Shown piece after piece: positions 31,142 to 40,333 of a DNA stretch of 64,000 nucleotides. The DNA is taken from contig CAIPKV010000071.1 of NCBI GenBank assembly GCA_903865745.1, positions 1 through 64,000 of the forward strand, given 5' to 3'. This stretch comes from an uncultured Verrucomicrobia subdivision 3 bacterium. GTDB lineage: Bacteria > Verrucomicrobiota > Verrucomicrobiia > Limisphaerales > UBA11358. Both the position numbers and the translations under genes were made by a program. The notes beneath the pieces were generated by a model. The model had not been told where the DNA came from, searched no databases, and worked only from the letters and a program-made list of their open reading frames with translations. Every line of letters starts with the position of its first letter. Within the stretch, counting starts at the first letter, position 1.

Positions 31142-32488
31142 TTACTCGAACTGAAAACCCTGCTGCCGCAGCCGTTGCAATTTGTAGAGCAACGCGCGGC
31201 GGCTGATGCCCAAGGCCTTCGCCGTTTCCGTGCGGTTAGACTTGTGCTGTTTCAGCGCGGCGAGAATCGCGTGCCGCTCGATTTCATCCATCGTCTGCGT
31301 GTCCGGCGAGGGCAACGGCGTGGCGGATTTCGCGGCGTCGCGCAATTTAGCCGGCAGATGTTCCGGCAGAATCAATTCACTTTGCGAGAGCAGCACCGCG
31401 CGTTCGATGGCGTTGCGCAGCTCGCGCACATTGCCGGGCCACGGATAATTCTGCAGACAATCCACCGTCGCGTCGGCGAGGCGCGCGCGATTGCGGGCGA
31501 ACTCGGCGGTGAATAGATTCGCCAGCGGCAAAATATCTTCGCGCCGTTCGCGCAGCGGCGGCAGGTTCAGCTCCACCACATTCAGGCGATAAAATAAATC
31601 TTCGCGGAAGCGGCCCGCTTTCACTTCCGCTTCGAGATCGCGATTGCTGGCGGCGAGAATGCGCGCGTTCGTGCGGATTTCGCGATTCGAGCCGATGCGC
31701 TGGAATTTGCCATCCTGCGTCACGCGCAGCAGCTTCGCTTGCAGGCCGGGCGACATCTCGGTGATTTCATCGAGAAAAATCGTCCCGCCATCCGCCTCCT
31801 CGAAGCGCCCGATCCGCATGGCGCTCGCGCCGGTGAACGACCCTTTCTCGTGACCGAACAATTCGCTTTCCAGCAACGTCTCCGGAATCGCGGCGCAATT
31901 AATCTTGATAAGCTTGCCACTGGCGCGGGCGCTCCACGCGTGAATCATGTCCGCGACCACTTCCTTGCCCGTACCGCTTTCGCCCGTGATGAGCACGCGC
32001 GTTTCCGACGGCGCAATCAGCGCAATATCTTGGAACAGCGCCAGGGTCAACGGACTTTGGGCCACGATGTGCGGGGGCAACGCTTTGCCGGGGCCGAGCT
32101 TGGGCGCCGCGGTTTGCGTGAGGCCGGTGGCTTGCCGGACCGTGGCGAGGAGTTCATCGAGGTCAATCGGCTTCGCGAGATAATTCAGCGCGCCATCGCG
32201 CATCGCGATCACGGCATCGCGGATATCGGCGTAAGCGGTGACGAGCAGGACGGGCAGCGCGGGAAATTGCGGACGCACGCGGCGGAGCGTTTCGAGGCCG
32301 GACAAGCCGGGCATCCGCACATCGGAAATCATCAGGTCGAAGTGGCCGGTCGGCAGGGTGGCCAAAGCCGATTCGCCCGAATCGGCGAGGACGGTATCAA
32401 AGCCCTGACCGCGCAGGAACGACTCCAGCAGACTGCGCTGGCCGGGATCATCGTCCACGATGAGGATGCGCGGCGTTTTAATTGGCAC
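31142..32488 (-). CDS. Sigma-54-dependent NtrC-family response regulator
   Basis: Receiver domain (ILIVDDDPGQRSLL), Walker A GESGTGKE, GSFTGA loop, Fis-type HTH NRTETAKALGISRRALLYKL. Confidence 0.93.
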   Translation of the reverse strand: MPIKTPRILIVDDDPGQRSLLESFLRGQGFDTVLADSGESALATLPTGHFDLMISDVRMPGLSGLETLRRVRPQFPALPVLLVTAYADIRDAVIAMRDGALNYLAKPIDLDELLATVRQATGLTQTAAPKLGPGKALPPHIVAQSPLTLALFQDIALIAPSETRVLITGESGTGKEVVADMIHAWSARASGKLIKINCAAIPETLLESELFGHEKGSFTGASAMRIGRFEEADGGTIFLDEITEMSPGLQAKLLRVTQDGKFQRIGSNREIRTNARILAASNRDLEAEVKAGRFREDLFYRLNVVELNLPPLRERREDILPLANLFTAEFARNRARLADATVDCLQNYPWPGNVRELRNAIERAVLLSQSELILPEHLPAKLRDAAKSATPLPSPDTQTMDEIERHAILAALKQHKSNRTETAKALGISRRALLYKLQRLRQQGFQFE

Positions 32489-32814
32489 AAGCTGAAGCTA
32501 GTTTAAAACGCAGCGGGCAAAAAGGAAATTTGCGGCGCACAGCAAACGCCGGTGCCGGACTATTGCCGAGGTTGAATAACCCGTTGCGCGGGTGGTCCGG
32601 CAGGTTTTTCGATAGCAAAGGATGGGTAGTAAATGACAAAGCTTGGGAAGCACTGCTTTTGGCTATTTGAAAAACTGTACCCATCGCAGGATCTACTATT
32701 CGGGAAATGTCTCCCTCCTCGCCGCTCGGCGCTACCTCGCAACAACCATCGGCAACTTTGCGAACTTGGACGGCGGCAGGTTCAATGCCAGCGGTGGGGG
32801 GTGCAATAGTAGCG

Positions 32815-33045
32815 GCTACTGCTCATCCAGCTACGGCTACTGCTTACGCATCCACGGCTACTGCGTGCTCAACTACCGCTACTGCTTACGCACCTACGGC
32901 TACTGCGTGCGCAACTGCCGCTACTGCTCACGCATCTACGGCTACTGCGTGCGCAACTGCCGCTACTGCTCACGCATCTACGGCTACTGCGTACGCAACT
33001 GCGGCTACCGCTCACGCATCTACGGCTACTGCTCATCCATTCGCC
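32815..33045. repeat. Array A4: 11 tandem 21-bp units, core GCTACTGC (minus strand GTAGC), alternating two unit types
   Basis: Unit starts every 21 nt from 32815 to 33025; units 5 and 7 identical (gctactgcgtgcgcaactgcc), 6 and 8 identical (gctactgctcacgcatctacg). Confidence 0.97.
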
Positions 33046-33198
33046 GCTACTTTTTCACCTCTTTTCATCGAAAATGAGCCTTTTAGGCTTAAAAGCTTCG
33101 GTTCGACGCCAAAAACGTCGTTTCCACCCATTTGGGGCGCACTAAAAAACTGTCACGGGCGTTGTCCCCGACAGGCTGCCTCACTAGACGGTTAATCA

Positions 33199-33921
33199 AT
33201 GACCTCAAAAACTATGAAACATAACTCTTATTATCCGCCAGGTCAGCCTGCCCAGATTGTCTGGCTCACGACCTTTGGCAACGAAATCCAAGCCCTCGGT
33301 CCCGGCTTAGGCTACACGGCGCTGCAAATCGCCGCCATGGTGGCCGATTGCCGCTGGATTATCTACCTGCTGCAAGCCTGGCTACCCGCCACGCGGCACT
33401 GGTCGCAGAACGGTACGCATACGGTGGCCGACGCCCTCACCGGCGACGGCAGCAAACTCATGGTGTTACCCGTTTACCTCGCCCCGGATCTACCGGAAGG
33501 CGCGGTGCCGGTAAATACCGGTGCCCTCAACCGCATCTTTGCGGTGGCGCAAGATATCAAGAACGGCGGTAAATGTTCTGAAACGGATCAAGTTAAACTC
33601 GGGATTCTGGGCACGGCGGCGGTCGGACCGGATATGACCAGCATCCAACCGGTGTTCAGCCTCAGCATCGTGGGTGGACAAGTGGTGTTGCATTCAGGTT
33701 TCGGCGGTTATTCCGCCTACCTGGACGCCATCGAATGGCGGGTGAACCGGAACGATGGCAAGGGCAACGGGCCCCTGGTCATGACCACCTCGCAGAACTA
33801 TACGGACCTGCAACCGTTTCCCGTCGCAAGCACGGTCTGGACTTATAGCGGCATTTTTCTATTGAATAATGTGCGCGTGGGCGTCTGGAGCCAGCCCGTC
33901 AGCATCGCCGTGCAGGCGTGA
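33199..33921 (+). CDS. Hypothetical protein
   Basis: 240-aa ORF with intrinsic terminator downstream; no family recognised. Confidence 0.6.
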   Translation: MTSKTMKHNSYYPPGQPAQIVWLTTFGNEIQALGPGLGYTALQIAAMVADCRWIIYLLQAWLPATRHWSQNGTHTVADALTGDGSKLMVLPVYLAPDLPEGAVPVNTGALNRIFAVAQDIKNGGKCSETDQVKLGILGTAAVGPDMTSIQPVFSLSIVGGQVVLHSGFGGYSAYLDAIEWRVNRNDGKGNGPLVMTTSQNYTDLQPFPVASTVWTYSGIFLLNNVRVGVWSQPVSIAVQA

Positions 33922-33941
33922 TATAATATCCACAAACCGCA

Positions 33942-33972
33942 AGCGGCCTCCGGCGACGGGGGCCGCTCTTTT
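33942..33972 (+). terminator. Intrinsic terminator
   Basis: agcggcctccggcgacgggggccgct followed by ttttttt. Confidence 0.75.
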
Positions 33973-34093
33973 TTTATCGGATGCTACGGGCAGGGGCGAG
34001 CGTCACACCAAAAAACGGCTGGACTAAGGAATGTGACCGGCGCAATCTCCGCTTCATGAAACCGGATAGATTAAACGAGGAGGCGTCGATTAC

Positions 34094-34467
34094 CTGTTAG
34101 GCGGCATCACTAGTTATGCAACAAGAGCCAGACTTTGCTAATGAAGTAGAGGAGATTGAGCCGCGCGATCCAGTTTGGCTAAGGTGGTCGAAGTTTTTGT
34201 CCGTCATTGTTGTTTTAGCCTTGATGCTTGGCGGTTTATTCGGGATTTCGATTCATGTTGTTGCGTGGCATACCCAGCTTACTTCAGACACCTACATCCC
34301 GATTGGACCGCGAAAGACGCGTTATATGGAACAGTCAGCCAACGACACCAGACAGGCTTTCAAACAGAGATTTATTGTTGGCAGCACAATCGGCGGTGTG
34401 TGTGGGTTGATTTATGTCATTCGTTGTTTGATTAAGGATGAAGACCCATAACCATGCCGCCTAACAG
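34094..34467. mobile_element. Possible integron gene-cassette-like insertion (tentative)
   Basis: Perfect 14-bp inverted repeat ctgttaggcggcat (34094-34107) / atgccgcctaacag (34454-34467) tightly flanks one ORF; contains GTTAGGC (GTTRRRY) and GCCTAAC (RYYYAAC). Confidence 0.4.
34116..34451 (+). CDS. Small hypothetical membrane protein
   Basis: 111 aa, two hydrophobic segments (FLSVIVVLALMLGGLFGISIHVV; IVGSTIGGVCGLIYVI); composition looks more AT-rich than neighbours. Confidence 0.6.
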   Translation: MQQEPDFANEVEEIEPRDPVWLRWSKFLSVIVVLALMLGGLFGISIHVVAWHTQLTSDTYIPIGPRKTRYMEQSANDTRQAFKQRFIVGSTIGGVCGLIYVIRCLIKDEDP

Positions 34468-34635
34468 ACTGATAGGCTGCATTGGTTAAGTTCACCCCTT
34501 CAGCTTCCGCTCCAGCATCCCGCCGACCCGCATCCCGCCGCGCCCGCTCCGAGGCGTCTTTGCGCTGGCAGTTTTGCGGGCGGTTCCGTATTTTTCGCGG
34601 CGAGCGGCAAACTCTAACTTTAACCCACCTATAAT

Positions 34636-35142
34636 ATGACTTCATTTCTCAGAATCCTGGCGACTAAATCCTGCGTCAGCGCGGCGGCGAGCCTGTTCAT
34701 CCTGACCGCCCTGCTGGGCGCCGGTTGCAGTTCGCTGAATAAACCGGCCTCGGCTGGCTTCGCGTCGGTGATCATTTCCAATCCCAGTATGGATAAAATC
34801 CGGGCGGCGGCGGTGACGGTGTTCCAGCAAAACGGCTACCGGCAAATGGCGTTGCCCGCCGATGAACTGGCGTTCGAACGCGAGGCGACGCGGCGCGAGC
34901 AGATCGACTACGCGGGCTTCGTGGGCGCGCATGAGGGCGAAGAGGTGCTGATCCGGGTGCGGCTGAGCATTGAGGCGAGCGGCGTGGGTGCGTACCGGCT
35001 GAGCTGCAAGGCTTACGCGGTGTGTAATCCGGGCCAGGCGGTCTTTGAGACTTCGACGGCGCTGTTCGGTTTCCAGAGCGGGCCGTACCAGAAGCTGCTG
35101 GATAATGTCAAAGGCACGGCGGAAATGCCCGGCGCGAAATAA
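34636..35142 (+). CDS. Putative lipoprotein
   Basis: Lipobox-like LLGAGCSSL after a hydrophobic N-terminus. Confidence 0.6.
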   Translation: MTSFLRILATKSCVSAAASLFILTALLGAGCSSLNKPASAGFASVIISNPSMDKIRAAAVTVFQQNGYRQMALPADELAFEREATRREQIDYAGFVGAHEGEEVLIRVRLSIEASGVGAYRLSCKAYAVCNPGQAVFETSTALFGFQSGPYQKLLDNVKGTAEMPGAK

Positions 35143-35145
35143 AAA

Positions 35146-35169
35146 AAGCGCGTCATTGCTGACGCGCTT
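35146..35169. terminator. Terminator hairpin between convergent genes
   Basis: aagcgcgtca ttgc tgacgcgctt, preceded by an A-run. Confidence 0.65.
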
Positions 35170-35193
35170 GAAGTGGTTAAAACGGGCGAGCCG

Positions 35194-36651
35194 TTAAGCG
35201 GCCGCCGCCGCCTTCGCCGCCACGCGGCTGTCCTTGCGATCTTTAAAGCCTTTGAAGAACTCGAAGCCTTCGCGCAGGCGGCGCACCATGACGTCCTTGT
35301 CCTCGAGCATGGTTTTGACAATGCGCAGGATGGGTTTCGGGCGGAAATAATACTGGCGATAGAAGCGCTCGACTTCTTCGAAGATCTCTTCCTTGTTCAG
35401 GCCGGGATATTCAATGGTGCTGCTCTGGTAACCGACGTCGCCAAGCAAATCGGTCTTCTCTTTCTTGGCAAACCAGCCGTTGAGCTTGGCCTGCTCGTAC
35501 AGTTCGGTGCCGGGATAGGGCGCGGCGAGCGAGACCTGCATGGAGAAGACATCGAGCTCCTTCGCGAAGTCGATGGTCTGCTGAATGGTCTCGCGGGTCT
35601 CGACCGGCAGGCCGAGGATGAAGGTGCCGTGAATAATGACGCCGGCGCGGTGCGCGTCCTTGGTGAAGCGGCGCATTTCATCGACGGTGACGCCCTTCTT
35701 GATGTTCTTGAGGATCTGGTCGTTGCCGCTCTCGTAGCCGACGAGGAAGAGGCGAAGGCCATTGTCCTTGAGCAATTTGATGTTGTCGTAGTCGATGTTC
35801 GCGCGGCTGTTGCAGGACCATTGGACGCCGAGCGGCGAAATCTTCTTCGCAATCTCGCGGGCGCGGGGCAGGTTGGCCGTGAAGGTGTCGTCGTCGAAGA
35901 AGTATTCCTTCACTTCGGGGAACAGCTTTTGCAGATGCGCCATCTCGGCGGCGACGCTGTCGGCCGAGCGCACGCGGTACTTATGGCCGCCAATGGTCTG
36001 CGGCCAGAGGCAGAAGGTGCATTGCGCCGGGCAACCGCGCCCGGTGTACAGGCTCATGTACGGGTGGTTCAGATAGCCGTTGAAATATTTCTGAACGTCG
36101 AGGTCGCGGCGGTAGATATCGCCAATCCAAGGGAGTTCGTCGAGGTTCTGAATGAGTTCGCGCTCGGGGTTATGCTTGATCTTGCCGTCTTTGTCTTTGT
36201 AGGACAAACCGTGGATGGTCGAAAGCTCGCGGCCTTCGGCGACTTCCTTGCAGGTGTAATCAAACTCCTTGCGGCCGACCCAGTCGATGGCGGACGACGC
36301 CTTGAGCGTCTCGGTGGGCAACACGGCGACGTGCGCGCCGACGAAGCCGATCTTCGTCTCGGGCTTCTGCGCCTTGATGGCTTCGGCCACCTTGCAATCG
36401 TTTTTCAGCGACGGCGTGGAGGTGTGAATGATGATGTGATCGAATTCCTTCGCGGCCTTGAGGCATTCTTCGATGCCGATGTTATGCGGCGGGCAATCCA
36501 TCAGCTTGGAATTGGGCGTGAGCGCGGCGGGCATGGCCAGCCACGTCGGATACCAATAGCTGGTGACTTCGCGGACGGTCTGGTAGCGCGCACCGGCGCC
36601 GCCATCAAAGCCGTCGAAACTCGGGGGTGAAAGAAACAGGGTCTTGCTCAT
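35194..36651 (-). CDS. hpnJ: B12-binding radical SAM protein, HpnJ-like (hopanoid biosynthesis associated)
   Basis: N-terminus LFLSPPSFDGFDGGAGARYQTVREVTSYWYPTWLAMPAALTP; radical SAM CPAQCTFCLW. Confidence 0.78.
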   Translation of the reverse strand: MSKTLFLSPPSFDGFDGGAGARYQTVREVTSYWYPTWLAMPAALTPNSKLMDCPPHNIGIEECLKAAKEFDHIIIHTSTPSLKNDCKVAEAIKAQKPETKIGFVGAHVAVLPTETLKASSAIDWVGRKEFDYTCKEVAEGRELSTIHGLSYKDKDGKIKHNPERELIQNLDELPWIGDIYRRDLDVQKYFNGYLNHPYMSLYTGRGCPAQCTFCLWPQTIGGHKYRVRSADSVAAEMAHLQKLFPEVKEYFFDDDTFTANLPRAREIAKKISPLGVQWSCNSRANIDYDNIKLLKDNGLRLFLVGYESGNDQILKNIKKGVTVDEMRRFTKDAHRAGVIIHGTFILGLPVETRETIQQTIDFAKELDVFSMQVSLAAPYPGTELYEQAKLNGWFAKKEKTDLLGDVGYQSSTIEYPGLNKEEIFEEVERFYRQYYFRPKPILRIVKTMLEDKDVMVRRLREGFEFFKGFKDRKDSRVAAKAAAAA

Positions 36652-36681
36652 GTGGATACGATAGATGTTTGATCGGAGAAG

Positions 36682-38121
36682 TTATTCCGCCTTTTTGACG
36701 GCTTTGATTTTCGCGAGCAATTCGTCGCGTTCGGAGGTGTCGGACGTGCCGCAGTGGCTACCGACGTGGGCCTCGTGACCATTGCCGTTGTGGCTGTGCT
36801 CTTCTTCCTTGTGGGAGAAGGCACCGCGCGCACCGGCGGCGGGGGAATTGATGACGGCCTTGGCTTCAGCGAGATGGCCTTTGCCAATGGTCACGCCGTT
36901 GTAGGCGCGCTTCGCGAGTTCGGGTGAAGCGGGATACGGCTTGGGCTTCGCGCCGAAGTTGTATTTGAAATTCTTCCAGTTGTCGCCGGACTGATAATTC
37001 GTGCCGAGCGCGCCGCTGGGGTCGTAGCCGCAATGCACCATGCAATGTTCGCAGCGCGGGTCGCGGGCTTTGCCATTCACGACGCCATAGTTTTCCCACT
37101 TCACTTCGCGCAACATTTCCTGATAGCCGCCGTAATGGCCGTCGGTCATCAGATAGCAGGGCGCTTTCCAGCCCTTGACGTTGTAGGTGGGAATGGCCCA
37201 GGCGGTGCAGGTCAGCTCGCGTTTGCCGGCGAGAAATTCCTGATATACCGGCGTGCCGAAAATGGTGAAGGCCTTGCCCCATTCCTGAATCTTGGCGAAT
37301 TTGGCGCGGGTCATGTCGCGCGTGAGGAAGAATTCCTTGGGATCGCGACCGAGGCGCGAGACCATGTCCTTCTTGGCGGCGTCGTAATCGTAGCCGGGCG
37401 AGATGGTGTGGCCGTCCACTTCGAGCGAGGAAAGATACTTGAACATATCCTCAATCTCCGCCACGTCCGTCTCGCGATAGACGGTGGTGTTGGTCGCGAC
37501 CTGGTAACCGCAAATCTTCGCCATCTTGATGGCCTCAACGCATTCCTTGAAGACGCCTTCGCGCTCGACGATGAGGTCGTGCGTGAATTCCAAACCGTCC
37601 ACGTGGACGTTCCAATACATCCATTGCGTGGGGCGGATGACGACTTTTTTCTTGGCCGCGTCGTCGGACTTGCGGATGACGTCCGCTTCCTTGTCCGTGA
37701 TGAGTTTGCCATCGAGCAACTGCTTGAGCATTGGCTCCAGCGCTGGCGTATAAATGGCAGCAAGGTAATCGCGCATTTTCTTGCGCATGAACATCCCGTT
37801 CGTGCAAACGTAGATGACGCGGCCCTGGTCGAGCAGGCCGGCGATGAGTTCCTCGATCTTGGGATAAATCAGCGGTTCGCCGCCACAGATGGAAACCATC
37901 GGGGCATCGCATTCGACGGCGGCCTGCAGACATTGCTCCAGCGGCACCATGTCCTTGAGGGACGTGGAGTATTCGCGGATGCGGCCGCAGCCGGTGCAGG
38001 TCAAATTGCAGGTGTGCAGCGGTTCGAGCTGCAAGACCATGGCGAATTTGGGGGTCTTACGCAGTTTGTGTTTGATAATGTGGCTGGCGATTTTCTTCGT
38101 CAGCGCGAATGGGAAACGCAT
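36682..38121 (-). CDS. hpnH: Radical SAM protein, HpnH-like (hopanoid biosynthesis)
   Basis: Radical SAM CNLTCTGC in LQLEPLHTCNLTCTGCGRIREY, CGGEPLIYPKIEELIAGLLDQGRVIYVCTNG; adjacent to hpnJ-like gene. Confidence 0.72.
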   Translation of the reverse strand: MRFPFALTKKIASHIIKHKLRKTPKFAMVLQLEPLHTCNLTCTGCGRIREYSTSLKDMVPLEQCLQAAVECDAPMVSICGGEPLIYPKIEELIAGLLDQGRVIYVCTNGMFMRKKMRDYLAAIYTPALEPMLKQLLDGKLITDKEADVIRKSDDAAKKKVVIRPTQWMYWNVHVDGLEFTHDLIVEREGVFKECVEAIKMAKICGYQVATNTTVYRETDVAEIEDMFKYLSSLEVDGHTISPGYDYDAAKKDMVSRLGRDPKEFFLTRDMTRAKFAKIQEWGKAFTIFGTPVYQEFLAGKRELTCTAWAIPTYNVKGWKAPCYLMTDGHYGGYQEMLREVKWENYGVVNGKARDPRCEHCMVHCGYDPSGALGTNYQSGDNWKNFKYNFGAKPKPYPASPELAKRAYNGVTIGKGHLAEAKAVINSPAAGARGAFSHKEEEHSHNGNGHEAHVGSHCGTSDTSERDELLAKIKAVKKAE

Positions 38122-38123
38122 AG

Positions 38124-38324
38124 TTATTTGGAAGAAGCGATTTCGCTGGAAATTACCGGGGGCAACCCCGGCGTTTTAACCGGCGCGTCATTTTTCAGCA
38201 ATCCTGGCAGAAAAAAGCTGGCCGGTGAGACGCTCTGGCTGGAGTTCACGCCGGAACAGCCAGCGCTCGCAAGCGCGACTGCGGCCAGCATGGCCAGACC
38301 AAGAAAATTCCAGTGTAATCTCAC
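38124..38324 (-). CDS. Small putative lipoprotein upstream of hpnH (GTG start)
   Basis: VRLHWNFLGLAMLAAVALASAGCSGVNSSQ; start inferred as GTG. Confidence 0.5.
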   Translation of the reverse strand: MRLHWNFLGLAMLAAVALASAGCSGVNSSQSVSPASFFLPGLLKNDAPVKTPGLPPVISSEIASSK

Positions 38325-38376
38325 TTGCCGAGTATAAATTACTTCGTCACGATGGCAACTTCTAATTGACTGCATC

Positions 38377-39153
38377 ATGTTACCGAATCTGCGCATTCTG
38401 GGAGTACTAGCCGTTGCCTTTTGGCTGGCGGCAGTGGCGGTTGCCATGGCGCAATCGCCTGAAGACCGGATTTTTGCCGCCCGCGCGCAAACGGCCTTTG
38501 AGCTTGCCCAGAAGCATTATCAGGCCGACACCAATTCCACTGCGGCCGCGCAGGAATTGGCGCGAAGCAGTTTTGAGGTGGCGGATCTGGCGACCAACGA
38601 GACGAAGCGCGCGGAATTTGCCCGCATCGGCATTGCCGTCTGCCACCATTGGCTCAAGCGCGAGCCTAATTCTGCTGCCGGTCATTACTATCTTGCCATG
38701 AACCTTGGTAAACTGGCGCAGGCTGAGGCACCGTCGCTCGCCGCCTACCGGCTGGTTCACGAGGTTGAGCAAGAGTTTACGGAGGCGGCGAAACTTGATA
38801 TGCAGTTTGACCATGCCGGGCCGGCGCGTTGCCTGGGCGAGCTTTATTTTGAGGCTCCCGGCTGGCCGTTCAGTGTCGGCAACAACCACAAGGCGCGCGA
38901 ATGGTATGAACGCGCGGTCGCCATCGCGCCGGAATATCCCGGCAACCAGCTCGACCTGGCCGAGGCGCAGTTGCAATGGCGTGAGCCGGCGGCGTTGGAG
39001 ACAACGATGAAAAGCCTCGACGCCCACTGGCCGGCCGCAAAAACTAATTTTGCAGGCGTTGTTTGGGAGGCGGACTGGCTGGATTGGAACGCCCGTCGGG
39101 CGGCGCTCGCAGTGGAGCTTCAGAAGATTCACCGGCGTGACTCGGGTTCATAG
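38377..39153 (+). CDS. Hypothetical exported protein (TPR-like)
   Basis: Signal-like N-terminus FWLAAVAVAMAQ and helical repeat pattern. Confidence 0.6.
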   Translation: MLPNLRILGVLAVAFWLAAVAVAMAQSPEDRIFAARAQTAFELAQKHYQADTNSTAAAQELARSSFEVADLATNETKRAEFARIGIAVCHHWLKREPNSAAGHYYLAMNLGKLAQAEAPSLAAYRLVHEVEQEFTEAAKLDMQFDHAGPARCLGELYFEAPGWPFSVGNNHKAREWYERAVAIAPEYPGNQLDLAEAQLQWREPAALETTMKSLDAHWPAAKTNFAGVVWEADWLDWNARRAALAVELQKIHRRDSGS

Positions 39154-39214
39154 TGATTTTGGTGGGTGCAAAAGTGAACGGATAATCTACACTGCCGTCC
39201 AAGATATCAGAAAG

Positions 39215-39799
39215 ATGGCCAAAAAAATCATCGCGGCTCTGGCGGATTCGACACTCTTCTTGCGTGAATGGTTTGTAAACCCGCAGCGCACGGGCTCGGT
39301 GGCTCCCAGTTCGCCGCAGCTTGGCGCGGCAATGGCGCGCTGGCTGCCACGCGACCCAAAGAGTTATGTTCTAGAACTCGGCCCTGGCACTGGGGCTGTA
39401 ACCAAAGCCCTGCTCAAATATGGTCTGCGCGAGGACCGGCTGATTGCTATCGAGCACAATCCAACGCTAGCCCGCCTGCTTCAAAAGAAATATCCGCGCG
39501 CCACTATCATTGCTGGCGACGCTTGGGAGTTGGACACCTTGCTCGCCGGACTGCCGGAACCGGTTATGGCTGTTGGTGCGGTTATCTCCAGCCTACCGCT
39601 GCTTAATTTCCCCAAACAACAGGCGGAAGCGCTGGCGCAAAAGATCCGCACCGTGCTCGAACCACGCGGACGCCTCGTGCAATATAGCTACCACATTGTA
39701 AAAGACCGCAGCCGGGGCGCAGATGATTTCCGGCTGCTCGCCTCCCAGATTGTCTGGTGGAATTTGCCGCCAGCGCGGGTCCACGTCTTTCAGAAGTGA
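39215..39799 (+). CDS. SAM-dependent methyltransferase (phospholipid N-methyltransferase-like)
   Basis: VLELGPGTGAVTKALL motif; FLREWFVNPQRTGSVAPSSPQL; start trimmed to internal ATG. Confidence 0.8.
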   Translation: MAKKIIAALADSTLFLREWFVNPQRTGSVAPSSPQLGAAMARWLPRDPKSYVLELGPGTGAVTKALLKYGLREDRLIAIEHNPTLARLLQKKYPRATIIAGDAWELDTLLAGLPEPVMAVGAVISSLPLLNFPKQQAEALAQKIRTVLEPRGRLVQYSYHIVKDRSRGADDFRLLASQIVWWNLPPARVHVFQK

Positions 39800-39841
39800 T
39801 TCTTCGTCGGGGTGGGGTGGACCTCGGGTTGTTAGGGTTAG

Positions 39842-39858
39842 TTTAGAATTATTCTAAA
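39842..39858. promoter_or_regulatory. Fur/PerR-type operator candidate
   Basis: Perfect 17-nt palindrome tttagaat-t-attctaaa 38 nt upstream of the fur-family start. Confidence 0.75.
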
Positions 39859-39895
39859 TCTTGACTTGCCGCTTCCCTGGGATAGATTTTCCGCG

Positions 39896-40321
39896 ATGAA
39901 GGCACGCAGCCAGCCGCAAGACGAACAGCACCTGACTGAACAGTTGGGTGCGACGGGTCTGCGTCTGACGCCGCAGCGCCAGCAGGTCTATGACGTGCTG
40001 CTCCACAAGCGCGATCATCCGACGGCGGAGGAAGTATTCATCCGGGCCAAAAAAGCGATGCCGGAAATATCGCACGCGACGGTCTACAATTGTCTTGATG
40101 CGCTGGTGAAGAGCGGCCTCGCACGGCAGGTCACGTTAGATCGTGGTGCGACGCGCTATTGCCCGAACATGCATGAACACGGCCATTTCCATTGCAGTTC
40201 GTGTGAGACGGTTTTTGATGTGGATTTGCCCGCGCAAGCCATGAAGTTGCCGAAAGGTTTTAAGGCCGAACATTTTGATATCGCCATTCACGGCATTTGC
40301 CCGGATTGCGACAGTAAGTAA
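39896..40321 (+). CDS. Fur-family (Fur/PerR-like) transcriptional regulator
   Basis: LTPQRQQVYDVLLHKRDHPTAEEVFIRAKKAMPEISHATVYNCLDALVKSGL; HEHGHFHCSSC metal site. Confidence 0.93.
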   Translation: MKARSQPQDEQHLTEQLGATGLRLTPQRQQVYDVLLHKRDHPTAEEVFIRAKKAMPEISHATVYNCLDALVKSGLARQVTLDRGATRYCPNMHEHGHFHCSSCETVFDVDLPAQAMKLPKGFKAEHFDIAIHGICPDCDSK

Positions 40322-40333
40322 TAAATTTTAAAG

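Noticed and set aside
32570-34115. Shared leader sequence flanking arrays A4, A6 and A1 (e.g. 'aggctcatt' near A4 reverse complement and A6)
   Set aside because: Matches are only 8-10 nt and vary in spacing; not strong enough without a computed alignment.
35173-36630. 485-aa plus-strand ORF opposite hpnJ, and 37033-38337 opposite hpnH
   Set aside because: Shadow ORFs of clear radical SAM genes with intact cysteine motifs on the minus strand.
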